Shown one piece after another: positions 1 through 10,969 of a DNA stretch of 64,000 nucleotides; the stretch's first letter is position 1, and each line of letters starts with the position of its first letter. Source of the stretch: Endomychus coccineus (taxonomy: Eukaryota > Arthropoda > Insecta > Coleoptera > Endomychidae); NCBI GenBank assembly GCA_958510875.1, contig OY294068.1:193526315-193590314 (forward strand). The letters are read 5' to 3'. The notes beneath the pieces were generated by a model. It searched no databases. It saw only the letters and a program-made list of their open reading frames with translations, and was not told the origin of the DNA. Made by a program: the position numbers and the translations under genes.

Positions 1-1137
1 GAACTCAAGGAGCAATTCCAACGGAGCTGGGGGGCAAATGCCCCATCTTATTTCCACTGTAGGTGACCTTGTTCCTCCAGTTTATTTTCGGTCACATTAA
101 ATTACAATAACTCATCGACAACAACTTGTCGTTCCTAGAACTTATAAATAAAGTTTATATTACATTCAGCTAAAGGTTATTGAAGTGTTTGAGTAATTTA
201 CTGGATAAAAGTGAGATAAATGAAGTGAAGTTGAAAATATGCGAAAATGAAGAATATAACTCCATTATGATTACATCTTTTACGAGTTGGAATACTTGTA
301 GATCTTGAACTGATAGGGAAATAACAAAAGCAAAGTGGAAGTGTTGTCATTTAAATTATTTCAATTGTACGCTTGAAATAATCATCTTTGCAAGGGTCAG
401 ACACAAACAAAACTAAAAATATAATGACCTCTAACCTTATGTTGGATATCCAATACGTTAAATTATTTCCGGAGTGGCAGCATTGTAAGGAAATATACTG
501 TACATCCTGCTTAAATAAGAATCGACGCAGTGTAATAGTGTTATATTTAAAGTGATATATTGTATAACTCCGCTGAAAGGTTTAAACGTTATATAAATCC
601 TTTCTTTTGGTTATTTTGTTCGCGATCTTAGCAGTTACGGAAACATTACGACAACAAATTATTACAAAAATAATCATAGCAGGACTAGATTAGATTTGAT
701 GTAAATTTAAGATTTCGTTACATGACACTCTCTTGTTATTTGGTGGCCACAAACTGGACCGTAGTCGGAACCAAATATCAAGTAGGGTCGATTTGCTTTT
801 CTCAAAACTCGTATTTGGATAGATAGGGATCCTCGAAAACAGAATCGAAAATTGTGATGAACAGGCATTACCGGGATTTTAAGTTGGGAGGTGTCCATGC
901 ATCAATAGAAAAAGGGCACCTCCAGATTTTAATATCAAAAATATATTGGACCTTAACGTGGAACGAAATCATCATATTACCAAAAATGTAACAACTATTA
1001 TGGTATATTTAGTTTTGGAGCATTAAAGAAAATTCAGAAATCTATTACTGGAAAGAACGTTGATTCAATTATGAAAGCTGTGGTTTCTGAGTTTTAACTT
1101 AAAACGGTGCAAGGACAAGGCTAAAAAGAGAAATACA
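1..1137. other. Intergenic, no gene recognised
   Basis: AT-rich sequence with stops in all frames. The only open frame of note is a 63-codon one on the minus strand without family resemblance or codon structure. I see no RNA gene, repeat array or inverted repeat that I can support. Confidence 0.6.
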
Positions 1138-1426
1138 GGGTGCGGAATTTGTGTGTCAAAGTTCGATATATCTTTATTATAGAAGATATGGAATAAAGTT
1201 ATTTACGAAAATTGTAGACATCTGTAACACTCTCATTTTAAAATTATTTTAAGATGTACCTAATGCTTGCAAAACACCATGATGTACATATGAAAATGAT
1301 TTTAAAATGAGAAGTTCACAGATGACTACAATTTTCTTCGATAACTTTATTTGATATCTTTTATAATACATCATGCTGTAATAAGAGATATATAGAAGAT
1401 CGATACACTCTAATGCCGCATCACCC
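1138..1426. mobile_element. Foldback MITE (~290 bp)
   Basis: The two halves are inverted copies of each other. The left end begins GGGTGCGG and runs through a block ending CGATATATCT; the right end closes with the complement (AGATATATAGAAGATCGATACA then CCGCATCACCC, seen as separate blocks). Further in, the segments around 1190-1250 and 1300-1350 are also inverted copies (ATAAAGTTAT, AAAATTGTAG and TTTTAAAAT blocks). A transcript would fold into a long hairpin. No coding capacity is seen. Such structures are typical of non-autonomous DNA transposons; the superfamily cannot be assigned from the ends. Confidence 0.7.
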
Positions 1427-2235
1427 TTTATTTCGGGAAGAATTAAATTTCATAAAACAAGTTTCCTTTGAGGGCATATAAGAGATCAAATATTCAGAAG
1501 TCAATCGTTTGTCACATGAAACACTTAATTTAAAATTCTATCTTCCTATTATGTTCTTATTCAACCAACAATAATCTTGAATAAAATGCTGGTTTGAACA
1601 ATGAATAATGGAGTTTGAATCCTGTCAGTATAGACATTTCTTTCGGGTGGAAGACATCGTCGTTGACGAACCCCTGAATATCAATCAATGCTACTCTCAT
1701 GATGTTAAGTACCTACTCAAGTTAGGCTCTTTTCGATTTCGGCAAGGTATGATGCTCCATCAAACAATTATGAACGATGATGAAATATGTTTTCGTATTG
1801 GCGAAAATCCCTTATTTGCTACGATTTCCAACCGTACATCAATAGTTGCAGATTTCGCCGCTTCTTCCTATTTCGAACAATCGATTACGCAAAGCGCGCG
1901 TTTTTCGAGATTAACGTAACTCAATTTTTCGTGTAGGTCAAATAATATTCGGTATAGTTGTGGTGGGCGAGAACGTAATCATTTTCAACATAGTCCAAGT
2001 TCATTTGTTTGTTGGGGTAAAATTCACCGTTCAGAGATAGGCGAATACTTGAAATGTTCATAAAATGGAATATTGTAGAATTAGCTCAGTTTGGAAGAAT
2101 ACTACGACGTAACGAAGTTTCTCGACTGCCGCACTAGTCTTGACAGTCCAAATTTCTTTTTTCGCATTGGCTATCATGGCGGGAAGCTCATGACATTCCC
2201 ATTTCCTAAAAGGGATCAAGATTGGCGAATCACTG
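1427..2235. other. Intergenic, no gene recognised
   Basis: Contains a 103-codon open frame at 1608-1919 (+) with no recognisable domain, no splice partners and no similarity I know, so I do not call it a gene. Nothing else supported. Confidence 0.5.
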
Positions 2236-4885
2236 ATGTAATTATAGTTCCGCTAACACCCTAGCTTCTTCAAACAAATATAACGAAGTACTAACTTACA
2301 ACAAAAGAGCTAATCTAATACATAATCTTAGGATAGATGGTTAGTGGAATTTTATCAATGATAAACTGGTAGCAAACGTTTTTTGAAAGTCCGTCCTATA
2401 TCTTATATCTTAGGGCAAGACCCATGTCAGCTTGTACACCCCACATTTGTCTTCATCGGATGATTTATCTTTATAATTATTGATAAACTTATCTAAATTA
2501 TTCTGAGTTTTATACGCTATATCAATACCTAAATTACTGAGAAGAAAAAATGTTTAATCTTAGTAGTGTGTGGCATATGTGATAGCAATTATTCAAAGTG
2601 TCAACATATTTAAATCTTCTTCAAATATAAAATAAATTTGTTCATCAATTTTACTGATTTAAAACTATTAAAAAGTATAAGGCTGAAGATACTGTATTGT
2701 TTATAAATCATTATCCACAAGTTTAAAAATATATTTCAATTTACTTGTTTCTTTATTGTTATCTTTTTGAACAGTACCTTAACAAAAAAAACGATGATTC
2801 ATTACTATTTCTAAATTATAGACAATCAATTATTGACGTAGTTGTGAATAATTACTTACAATGCGTTACTTAATTAGAGATTTCCATAATGCGTGACAAC
2901 GTTTATCTTCAAAGGTAAAACATACCATTATGGTATGTTGAAAATAGTTTTTGAGTTAATGTGTAATTAACAATGTATCATTAGAAAAATATAATGATTA
3001 AATACCATGTACCTACGTAAATCAAATGTGTGAAGTTAGATAAGTGGTGAAATTAGAAAACAGCGTTTGGAAAAAAAATGTTTCTTATCATTACTTCACA
3101 AGAGATGGTGCAAGCAAATTTAACCGAATCGGAAATAAAGGAAGAAGTTGGTAATACAAAAAGGTAATGTATCAGTACATAATATGTATGAACGGAAAAA
3201 TATATGGCCTTAAAAATTATCACTAAGGTGTGGAAATCAATGATAATAGACCGAATTTGACCTAATTTATCGCAAACATATGAAGGCGGCAGCAGCATAT
3301 ACACATAAATCCCCATCCTATTCTACGACTAGTATTTTCGAAAGGATTGTGGCGAAACATACTAGGATTTGTAAATTTGTTAAATTTTGATGATCTAGGT
3401 TGTTTGGCTTGAGTATTGGTATAGAACACCATGCAACTCACGAAACCAGAGCGTGCAGAAATAATGAATGGGTCTGAAAAAAATTCATCCAACCTGAAGT
3501 ACCGAAAAAGATTGCTCAAGTAGAACAAGTAAGGCCTAGATTTTGGGTTATAAATAACATATACGGCGTTTCTACTCAAAAATAACTTTGTTTCGCCAAT
3601 TAAATTTTCATATGCCTGAACAAAACATGTTTTCAGTTTCGAGAGTGAAACATAAGTGGTAATTTTGGCCTAGGATAACGAATCTTTGGTTTCATATATG
3701 ACTATTTCACTGAACATTCGGTTATGCTACCTAAAATCTTGAAAATGTTCTTTATGGTTAAAAAATCATGAGTTTGGGATATAATAGTCATAAAAAATAT
3801 ATGAAACCCCTGTTTTGTTCCCAAACTGAGAGTAATTTTATTGTATTCTCATGATGACCTTTGGCTAACACATTTTGAAACACACCTGAAAGTGTCATCT
3901 AGTGTTTATTATTATCTGAAATTGCAAATGGTACATGAAAAGTTATGGATATTATTTTATATATTTTTATTATGGTTTTTCATGGGACAAAAATCTTTCG
4001 TAATAAAAGAGTTAACACACTGCCAAAATACAATTTTTAAAACAAATATTGACAAATAAATTCCTAGAATAGTTAATTATGACACTATAAATAAGAAATA
4101 CTCACTATTATCCACTAAAAATAATGGTTATTCTTTCGGACTAGTAGATCCTATCTAAAAAACGACGCAAGTTGGCTATCAACTCAGTGTTTTCTACAAT
4201 AAAACAAAACTATTCTTGTTAGAATCACATATACGGGGCCACCCACAACTAATTTTTTTTGATTTAGATATTTACCTATAGTATAAAACGTAGAATAATT
4301 AATCCAATTTTATAAAAATAATAACTATACATTGGGCAGACAGGATAGGCCTTAAAAAAAATGGATCAAAGAACATAGGTGTAGTTTCATTCATAATAAA
4401 TCGGATTCAACCTTTGCGGAAAATTTAATTATAAAAAACCATAGCTTTAATGATAATTTCAAGAATGTGCTCATTCAGAATAAAAGTAATAAATTAAATT
4501 TGCTGGAATTAATGAATATAAGAAGTCCGTTATCCTATTATTATTATTATGTTTAAAAATGGCAGAGGTTCTGGAACCTATTACGCCTAACATACAAAAT
4601 ATGAACTGTACCAAATAATTTACAAAAAAAAATAGGAATGGGAGCAATTGAACGATAGCAAAATTATCAAAATTAATACTAAAGATTATGAAGTGAATGA
4701 TAAAAAAGAATGATATAGTGCAGAGAAAATGTAATTAAGTAAAATTCCAATAACCATCTATCCTAAGATTATCATTAAAAATATATTAAAAAATACATTA
4801 GGTAGCTCTTTTGTAGTAAGTTAGTACTTTACTTTACTAATATTCGTTTGAAGAAGCTACTGTGTTAGCGAAACTATATTCACAT
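2236..4885. mobile_element. 2.65-kb non-autonomous element with ~120-bp inverted ends
   Basis: The left end (2236-2355) and right end (about 4740-4885) are inverted copies. Shared blocks in order from the outside are TATAGTTCCGCTAACAC (TATAGTTTCGCTAACAC on the other side), AGCTTCTTCAAAC, AGTACTAACTTAC, AAAAGAGCT and AATCTTAGGATAGATGGTTA. The right copy has small insertions relative to the left. The interior holds only short open frames (the longest are about 70-105 codons without family features), so it looks like an internally decayed or non-autonomous DNA transposon. The target-site duplication is not clear. Confidence 0.65.
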
Positions 4886-5719
4886 TTATTTATTAAACTA
4901 GTGAATATCGAACTTTTATTAGTTATTTCATCAAAGTCTCCAAATATCGGCCTATATTGCTTCCATTTTACCGATATATGTGTGTATTCTTGCCAAACCA
5001 GGAAGTGTTGCGGTAAAATGGCACAACCAAATATTTACTCATTTTATAAATACTGCTACATTGAGAAATGTGGAGCATGGAAAGCAATAGAATATCTTTT
5101 ATTTACGTTTCACTTGACACAGCACTTTCGTGCTCTTTCGAATGATGTGAACTTATTTATAAGAGATGGGTCTTTAACCTGCTCTGCATGTATCTATCTG
5201 TGTGTACTTTATTACATGTGCTCTCGTTTCAGCGTAAGAATACTCTACGAACAGCTGAGTTAGCGGTGCGACGGAATCTCACACAGACCGGATATCCGTC
5301 GTGCCTGCCCTTCTTCCTCTTCGGTTTGAACAGGAAATAAAAGTTCCTACTTGCTGAAACATGGGAACTCCATCAGAAAGAGGATTTCTTAATCATTTCG
5401 ATCGGACGGATCTAGTCGCCGTTTAAAATTTCTGCAAGCTAAGGGAAGATATTTTTATTTATATTTTCTTGTCTTAAGAATTTATATACAATTCATACCT
5501 GGATCAAGAATCTTTATTATTATTATTTATTCATTTAATATTACAGGCTTTCATTCAAATCAACCTAATGGTTATCAGACTGACCCAAATCAGGTAGGTA
5601 ATTCAGTCTCAAAACAGTTTCACATATTCGATTGACTTGAAATTTGGCACTCTGACGTATTTCCGATGAATATATAATTAGTGTGATAGAATTAGCTCTT
5701 TGGAGGAATAGTGTGGAAT
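4886..5719. other. Intergenic, no gene recognised
   Basis: A 133-codon open frame (4862-5263, +) starts inside the inverted end of the neighbouring element, is Cys/Tyr-rich by base composition and has no recognised domain. I treat it as chance. A GC-richer patch at 5245-5330 has no assignable function. Confidence 0.45.
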
Positions 5720-6180
5720 ATTTTTTACAGTTTTAATAAAAAATAGACTTGTAATAAATTTTTGCAAACTTCGTTTTTATTAAATAAAACGTGACATGTT
5801 TCACCACACGGTGGCTTTATCAAACAATGATTTTACAAACTATGGTCTATTCTTTAAATATTAAATTAAGATTAAGAAGGAGAGAAAATTTAATAATAGA
5901 GAATTGGTAAACTCTTTCTGATCATTCAAAGGTTTTCTGTAATTTTAAATTTATTATTTTCAAATCCAAAGTTGTTATACTTTACTTTTAACTGACTTAT
6001 GGAGAATCTCAAAATCATCTTTGTAATGATGATCAGTTTGTTTAATATGGTTTACAACTTTTGAATCTACTTTGTTGAAATTAAAATGTTCTTTAATTCC
6101 TTTTGCTTCCTTCTAGATTCAATTCCATTCTTCCCAATTTTGTGTCTGCTTTTACTGCCTCACTCTACAAGAACATTAAT
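5720..6180 (-). mobile_element. Penelope-like element remnant (3' end)
   Basis: Read on the minus strand, 6110-5960 encodes broken protein resembling the tail of Penelope GIY-YIG endonuclease domains (a DSKVVNHIKQTDHHYKDDF-type block, His- and Lys-rich). Downstream on that strand (about 5825-5785) lies a motif with a GATAAAGCC stem and a GTGAAACATGTCAC block, the layout of decayed hammerhead motifs in Penelope terminal repeats. Frames are broken and no complete domain survives. The assignment rests on pattern resemblance only. Confidence 0.35.
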
Positions 6181-6214
6181 GTGTTACAATTTATGTTCAT
6201 TTTGGTGACGTGGG

Positions 6215-6375
6215 CATTTTCAATTGAAATTGGTGGTTTGTGCTCGATACAATTAGTTTGAAGAAATCCCATTTTAGACATTGATACGTCTTCTGATGAT
6301 GGTCGTGAGACCGAAACGTACGTAAAGACGAAAATAATAAGCGTATGTATTAGTGTGACCTATTTCCCGAGAATT
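6215..6375 (+). repeat. Dispersed repeat carrying a hammerhead ribozyme, copy 1
   Basis: A second copy lies inverted at 29745-29912; the two share sequence on both sides of the ribozyme, including ATACAATTAGTTTGAAGAAA and CGAGAATTTAT. The unit is therefore a mobile repeat of at least 160 bp. Animal hammerheads of this type are known from Penelope-like elements and retrozymes; which of these this is cannot be told from the copy. Confidence 0.6.
6287..6330 (+). ncRNA. Type I hammerhead ribozyme candidate
   Basis: All parts of the fold are present in order: stem I 5' strand CGTCTT, core CTGATGA, one extra T, stem II GGTC-GTGA-GACC with a four-base loop, core GAA, a very short self-complementary stem III ACGTACGT, cleavage-site base A (a GUA triplet), and stem I 3' strand AAGACG that pairs perfectly with CGTCTT. 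A stem III this short is typical of animal retroelement hammerheads, which may cleave as dimers. The extra base between core and stem II is the one departure. Self-cleavage is inferred, not shown. Confidence 0.6.
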
Positions 6376-8222
6376 TATGAACAATAGATTATAGGTGGTT
6401 TATATTCTTCCTTCTGTGTAATAGTAACCTCAATGGAACATCATTATCTACGTCGATCTTATTTATAGTTATCAAAGACCTAGTTGTTCGCACTCCGAAA
6501 TTCTCTGATAAAAATAACACAATAGAGAAGAAATAACATCAATTCATTTTTGTCGAAAGTTATGGCCTGCAATATTATCCGGCGTTACGGGAAAGCAAAC
6601 ATATTTAAGTGATTCTAGGAAAGGAAAGAAGCGCCATTATTCGCATAAAAGCAGAGGTGTGTATTGTGTGGATTTCTTTGAGTCTGCGACAATTTATGCC
6701 TATGACTTAAATAAATCTTTTGTGCCAAAGGATCAACTATATCCTACACAGCAACAATGACCAACGTTTTTCATTGTTAACTACCTGCAAATTGTTTCGC
6801 TTTCTTGAGAGGGTATTTTTACGAGTTGTAATAAAACATTTCGCTGTCTTATTCGAAAAATATTCTCTAAACAAAATTGTATGTAAAAATTAGGTTGTCA
6901 TAGTTATATTCGAACAAATCGAATGAATATCTTATTATTCATTCGCCATACGTTTATTCGAATACACAATTCTTTATCTGTTGAGAATGAAAATATAAAT
7001 TCTATATTTCAAATGGAACTATTTGGTCATCAATATCGAAAAAAACTACAGGCATTAATTTTTGGCACTTGCACCCTCTAAAGCGTGGTTATGTTGATGA
7101 TATTATCAATGGGATAATCCGAATTCAGGGACTTGGGCCTTTTATAATATAGTACAACCTCTTTAATCTTAATAATTACATGCACCAGTGTTGGCTAATT
7201 GTTTAGTGGATATCAATAGAACAAAATCAATAAAATGTCCATGAAATAAACTATAAGATAATAAATAATAAAAACACATTACTATGACAATTCTGATAAA
7301 ACAAAAATATTCAAACTGCAAGATACATAAAAACAAACTTATTTTTGTACCATAGGCAAAACATTTTCAGATACTTTGTTAATTTTTTAAGCTGATTTTG
7401 GCTTTGATATCGAGATCACGCAGCAGAAGCACTCGATGGGATTTTACGTTATTTTCGATGCTCATGTGATATAGGTATTGAATCCAGACAGCTTATTTGT
7501 AAATTTGAATAAACTTCAACATTACTAGAAGAACAGGACTCTTTGTTTCTGTCAGAATATTTTTTTAATTCCTCTATGACGTCCTAATCTTTTGAAATAC
7601 TAGTTTCATTTTCTCCAGTAGATTGGATTAGATTTGTATGGGGCTTTTGGCTATCAGCCTCATCACCGCAACCTTTGCAGATCTTTTGTGTATGCCCTCT
7701 TGTTATGTTAGAGTTCCCTGTCTAGACCCGTTTTATTACTACACTCCATAGGCCAGACCTCAGGTCCTCCATATAATGAGAGGGATGTGAAGCCTTTTTT
7801 GAACATATGGCTACAACAACAAATTGCTGAAACTTACCATTTTGTCCCTTATAACGCTTATATTGTTTGTAGATAAATGACATAGCTACGCATTAGGTAA
7901 CTTTCTAGGAATTACTTTCAAGAGTAAACGCCGCTGATGATTCAATTCGTTGACCGCCACATCTTCGACTTTTCACTAGCTTATCTTGTTTGCGAATTAA
8001 AATCGCCTTTAGGACGGAAACGGAAACTGTAACACGTGATTTAATGATTGCGGAAACAGTAACATGCAAAGGAAATGAACTTCTGGGCGACTTGTACGTT
8101 TCAAAGCTTTCATATGAACCAAATTCCCTCCAAATTATTACATCAATTTAACGGTTATACAGAATGACATTACGATTATTGTTCATGTGGAATTTGAAAT
8201 AACAGAAGGGTGTCCATATAGA
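6376..8222. other. Intergenic, mostly featureless
   Basis: No open frame of note. A GC-richer patch at about 7620-7800 (TGGGGCTTTTGGCTATCAGC and nearby text) has the look of a dispersed repeat or LINE 3' end, but I cannot place it. Nothing else is supported. Confidence 0.4.
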
Positions 8223-8531
8223 AAGTTAAGTTTGAGATTTGATACTTGCCAGTGGTAATAGCAGTTGACGTAGTTAATCATCATCTGATGTTAAAACTAA
8301 TGCTAGAATTGATTTTCTCATCAATGAAAACGTGTCTCAAAGATGTTTCATTAGAATCGTTGAACTCGTCCAAAATCGTAATTTTCCATACTTACCCCTT
8401 ATGAAATTGTGAAAATTGGAGAAATTTCAAAAAATTGAGATAATCATTGAATTTTATTCTGTAAGATATCAAAATAATGTTATGAATTTTTTTTGTATAA
8501 ACCCTCCAAAACATGATTTTATTATCGTTAG
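8223..8531 (+). repeat. Dispersed repeat family A, copy 1
   Basis: Related copies start at 9918, 15780, 17971 and 18281. Shared landmarks in order are GTTAATCATCATCTGATGTT, TTTCTCATCAATGAAAACGTG, GACCAAAATCGTAATTTTTC, TGTATAAACCCTCCAAAACA and TGATTTTATTATGGTTAGG. In this copy, and in the one ending at 15877, the sequence runs straight into a (TTAGG)n array. Part of the family overlaps a Tc1-type transposase fragment, so it may derive from a DNA transposon. Confidence 0.6.
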
Positions 8532-8594
8532 GATGGGTTAGGTTAGGTTAGGTTAGGTTAGGTTAGGTTAGGTTAGGTTAGGTTAGGTTAGGTT
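8528..8594 (+). repeat. Interstitial (TTAGG)n array
   Basis: About a dozen consecutive GGTTA units with one GGATG variant at the left and GGTTC at the right. This is the canonical insect telomere repeat. It sits between a copy of repeat family A and a 5'-truncated non-LTR retrotransposon. Confidence 0.9.
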
Positions 8595-8599
8595 CGGTT

Positions 8600-9903
8600 G
8601 GCTGCATAGTCACATTAGACATTCAGAACGCCTTTAACACAGCATCATGGAAGCATATATTAGATAAGCTAGAAGACATAGGGTTAGATCATGGCATTCG
8701 TAGATTGATAGGAAGTTATCTACAAAATAGGAAGATAAGGATTGAATTCGAGGGGAGCACCTCGGATAGATCCATAAACAGTGGAGTCCCGCAAGGGTCC
8801 ATTCTAGGCCCTACACTCTGGAATGTACAATACAATGGAGTTCTAGAAGTTGAACTTCCCGAAGGAGTAACTACGGCGGCATTCGCTGACGACCTGGTGG
8901 TCGTAGCGATTGCCAGAAACCACGAAGAACTACAGGTCAAAGTGAATGGAGCGATAAGGAATATTAACCATTGGCTGGAAGGGAGAGGCCTTATACTGGC
9001 CGCTAGTAAAACAGAGGCAGTGATAATCTCGACTAAGAGGATAAACCCTTTAGTGACCTTGATGGTAAAAGGGGAGATTATAACTCCGCAAGATTCGATC
9101 AAATATCTAGGAGTATGGTTAGATACTAAAAATTCCTATAAAAGCCATTTAAACTACGCGGTAGAAAAAACATCTAAGACAGTTGCTGCGTTAAATAATC
9201 TAATGCCAAATGTTGGGGGTCCGTCTAGCAGCAAGAGAAATCTGATAAATTCAGTTGCCATATCCACGGCCTTATATGCGGCGCCCATATGGTATCCTAT
9301 TCTGAGGTTTAAATATACCAAGAACAAATTAAACTCGTTAGGAAGAAGGCTAAATTTGAGAACCTGCAGTGCTTACCGTACCACATCTAGTGAAGCGCTA
9401 GAGGTATTGGCAGACTCACCCCCATTACACCTGAAGGCGCTAGAACGAAAGGAAACATACGAAGGAACCTCAAAAACGGAGGCTAATATTGGCAGGTACC
9501 TTAATATTGGGAACAAACAATATTTTGGTACAAAACGAGACACCACAGGAAACATCCATAGCGTGATGGAGTACTGGAAACCCAGAAACCAGAACATCAT
9601 GGTTAAAACGAAACGTACAGGAAATATCAACAAACCGATATAGTACTGATACATATTAGACACCCTAATATTGTGGAAAAAACAATATTTGGGTACAGAG
9701 ATACAAACAGGAAAGACCCAAAAACGCGATCAAGTACTGAAACCCCAGAAACCGTAATATCGGTAAAATACGAAACGTACAGGAAATATCAACAAACCGA
9801 TATAGTACTGAAACGTATGTACCTTAATATTGTGGAAAAACAATATTTTGGTACAGATACACACAGGAAAGACACATAACGTGATCAAGTACTGAAACCA
9901 CAG
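8600..9903 (+). mobile_element. 5'-truncated R1-clade-like non-LTR retrotransposon in (TTAGG)n
   Basis: The fragment begins inside the reverse transcriptase and continues through a 3' region made of near-repeats (landmarks AATATTG, CAATATTTTGGTACA, CAGGAAAGA, GAGTACTGGAA). The same 3' region occurs in the two short elements at 15911-16891 and 16966-17958, so all three belong to one family. The 5' and 3' sides both abut (TTAGG)n arrays (8528-8594 and 9903-9920), though this copy has no poly(A) tail at its right junction. The R1 clade includes TRAS and SART, which target (TTAGG)n; membership here is inferred from the RT motifs and the flanks. Confidence 0.7.
8609..9643 (+). pseudogene. Non-LTR retrotransposon ORF2 fragment, reverse transcriptase domain
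   Basis: The open frame runs unbroken from the left junction of the element. It begins with a TLDIQNAFNTASW block (RT motif A region with its Asp), followed by SGVPQGSILGPTLWN (motif 4), AAFADDLVVV (catalytic FADD), KTEAVIIS, and IKYLGVWLD (motif 7 region). The thumb-like part follows to about 9490, after which the frame reads into repeated 3' sequence and stops at 9641-9643. Endonuclease, N-terminal RT and the complete C-terminal part are absent, so this is a dead 5'-truncated copy. The enzyme would copy element RNA into DNA at a nicked target. LWN, FADD and LGVWLD spacing fits R1/Jockey-type LINEs. A phylogeny would be needed to choose the clade. Confidence 0.8.
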
Positions 9904-9920
9904 TTAGGTTAGGTTAGGTT
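9903..9920 (+). repeat. Short (TTAGG)n tract at the LINE 3' side
   Basis: Three to four GGTTA units directly after the 3' region of the LINE fragment and directly before another copy of repeat family A. Confidence 0.75.
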
Positions 9921-10105
9921 TGATATATCTGAACGTGGTTAATCAACATCTGATGTTAAACCTAACGTTAAAATCGAATTTCTCATCAATGAAAACGTGT
10001 TTCCACGACGTTTCATTAGAATCGATGAAGTCGACCAAAATCGTAATTTTTCCATACATCCTCTACGAAATAGTCAAAATTCTGCAAGATATCAAAAGAA
10101 TGCAG
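9918..10105 (+). repeat. Dispersed repeat family A, copy 2
   Basis: Shares GTGGTTAATCA, ATCTGATGTTAAA, TTTCTCATCAATGAAAACGTG, GATGAAGTCGACCAAAATCG and AGATATCAAAA landmarks with the copies at 8223 and 17971. The right end decays into unrelated sequence. Confidence 0.6.
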
Positions 10106-10969
10106 TTATATGCAAACTAAATATCATTTATCACCTCCCAGTCTTCATCATTAGAGAGACCAAGTACCTCCTTTTGCGAATCACAAAGTTTCTGCTGGTA
10201 TAAGTAACTAATCAGGTGGCCAATTGAATAGATAAATCAATATTTTCGACTTACATGTTATTATACTATTCGAATAAATACTCTGTTTAGCTTGTTTCAG
10301 TTAGTAGACTCACAAGGAAGTGATAGCCTTGAAACGTAAATTCCCTATATTTCCTTCAATAATACTCGAGAAACCGTGTAGCCGTGACATAAAACACGGA
10401 AACGGATATTCTACGTAATTGCAATGAATTGGCAATACGGTTGATGCATATTTAGACTAACTGCTTCGAATGCCAACAAGGTCTACTTTATTGGAGATTA
10501 AACAAACCTAATCGGTTACAAAGCATCATTCATGTGGTGGGGAAATTGAAATTTATCGAAAGAATTTATATTGATTCTTCATCAAGAATTCCACGAATCT
10601 TCTGATGTATCCACTTATTCCATAACTTACTAAGCTATTACAATGATTTGGCGACTAATGTTCAACCAATCAATCCATCAATCAAAACGGTGGCGGACAA
10701 TTACAGTGCACATAGACCGCTTGATTGTGAGCCCCTGGGAACAATACTCAATCCGGCAGGCATGAGGCACCTCCAAAGGCGAGAATACTGCTTGAACTGA
10801 TGTCACTCATGGCCTCAGGTCTCGAGCACTATTCTACACTTTCAATTCCAACCATTTGTGATTGTGAGTGAAGAGCTCGAGATTTGCCTGTCCAAAGAAG
10901 CTGCTGATGCAGCGAAAATGAACGAATACGTATAAATTATCATTTTCGAAAGAAAACTGAATAGTTTCG
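10106..10969. other. Intergenic, no gene recognised
   Basis: No open frame of note. GC-richer text at 10690-10900 may belong to the LINE remnant that follows, but its frame is too broken to read. Confidence 0.4.

Noticed and set aside
1608..1919. 103-codon open frame on the plus strand as a possible gene
   Set aside because: No known domain, no credible splice partners, and such lengths arise by chance in 64 kb.
3262..3579. 105-codon minus-strand open frame
   Set aside because: Lies inside the 2.65-kb TIR element and shows no transposase motif.
4862..5263. 133-codon open frame, Cys-rich, considered as a secreted or small protein gene
   Set aside because: Starts in a TIR, lacks a convincing signal peptide or family and has no context.
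8528..8594. True chromosome end suggested by (TTAGG)n
   Set aside because: Arrays are short, interrupted by repeats, and unique genes lie on one side; interstitial origin fits better.
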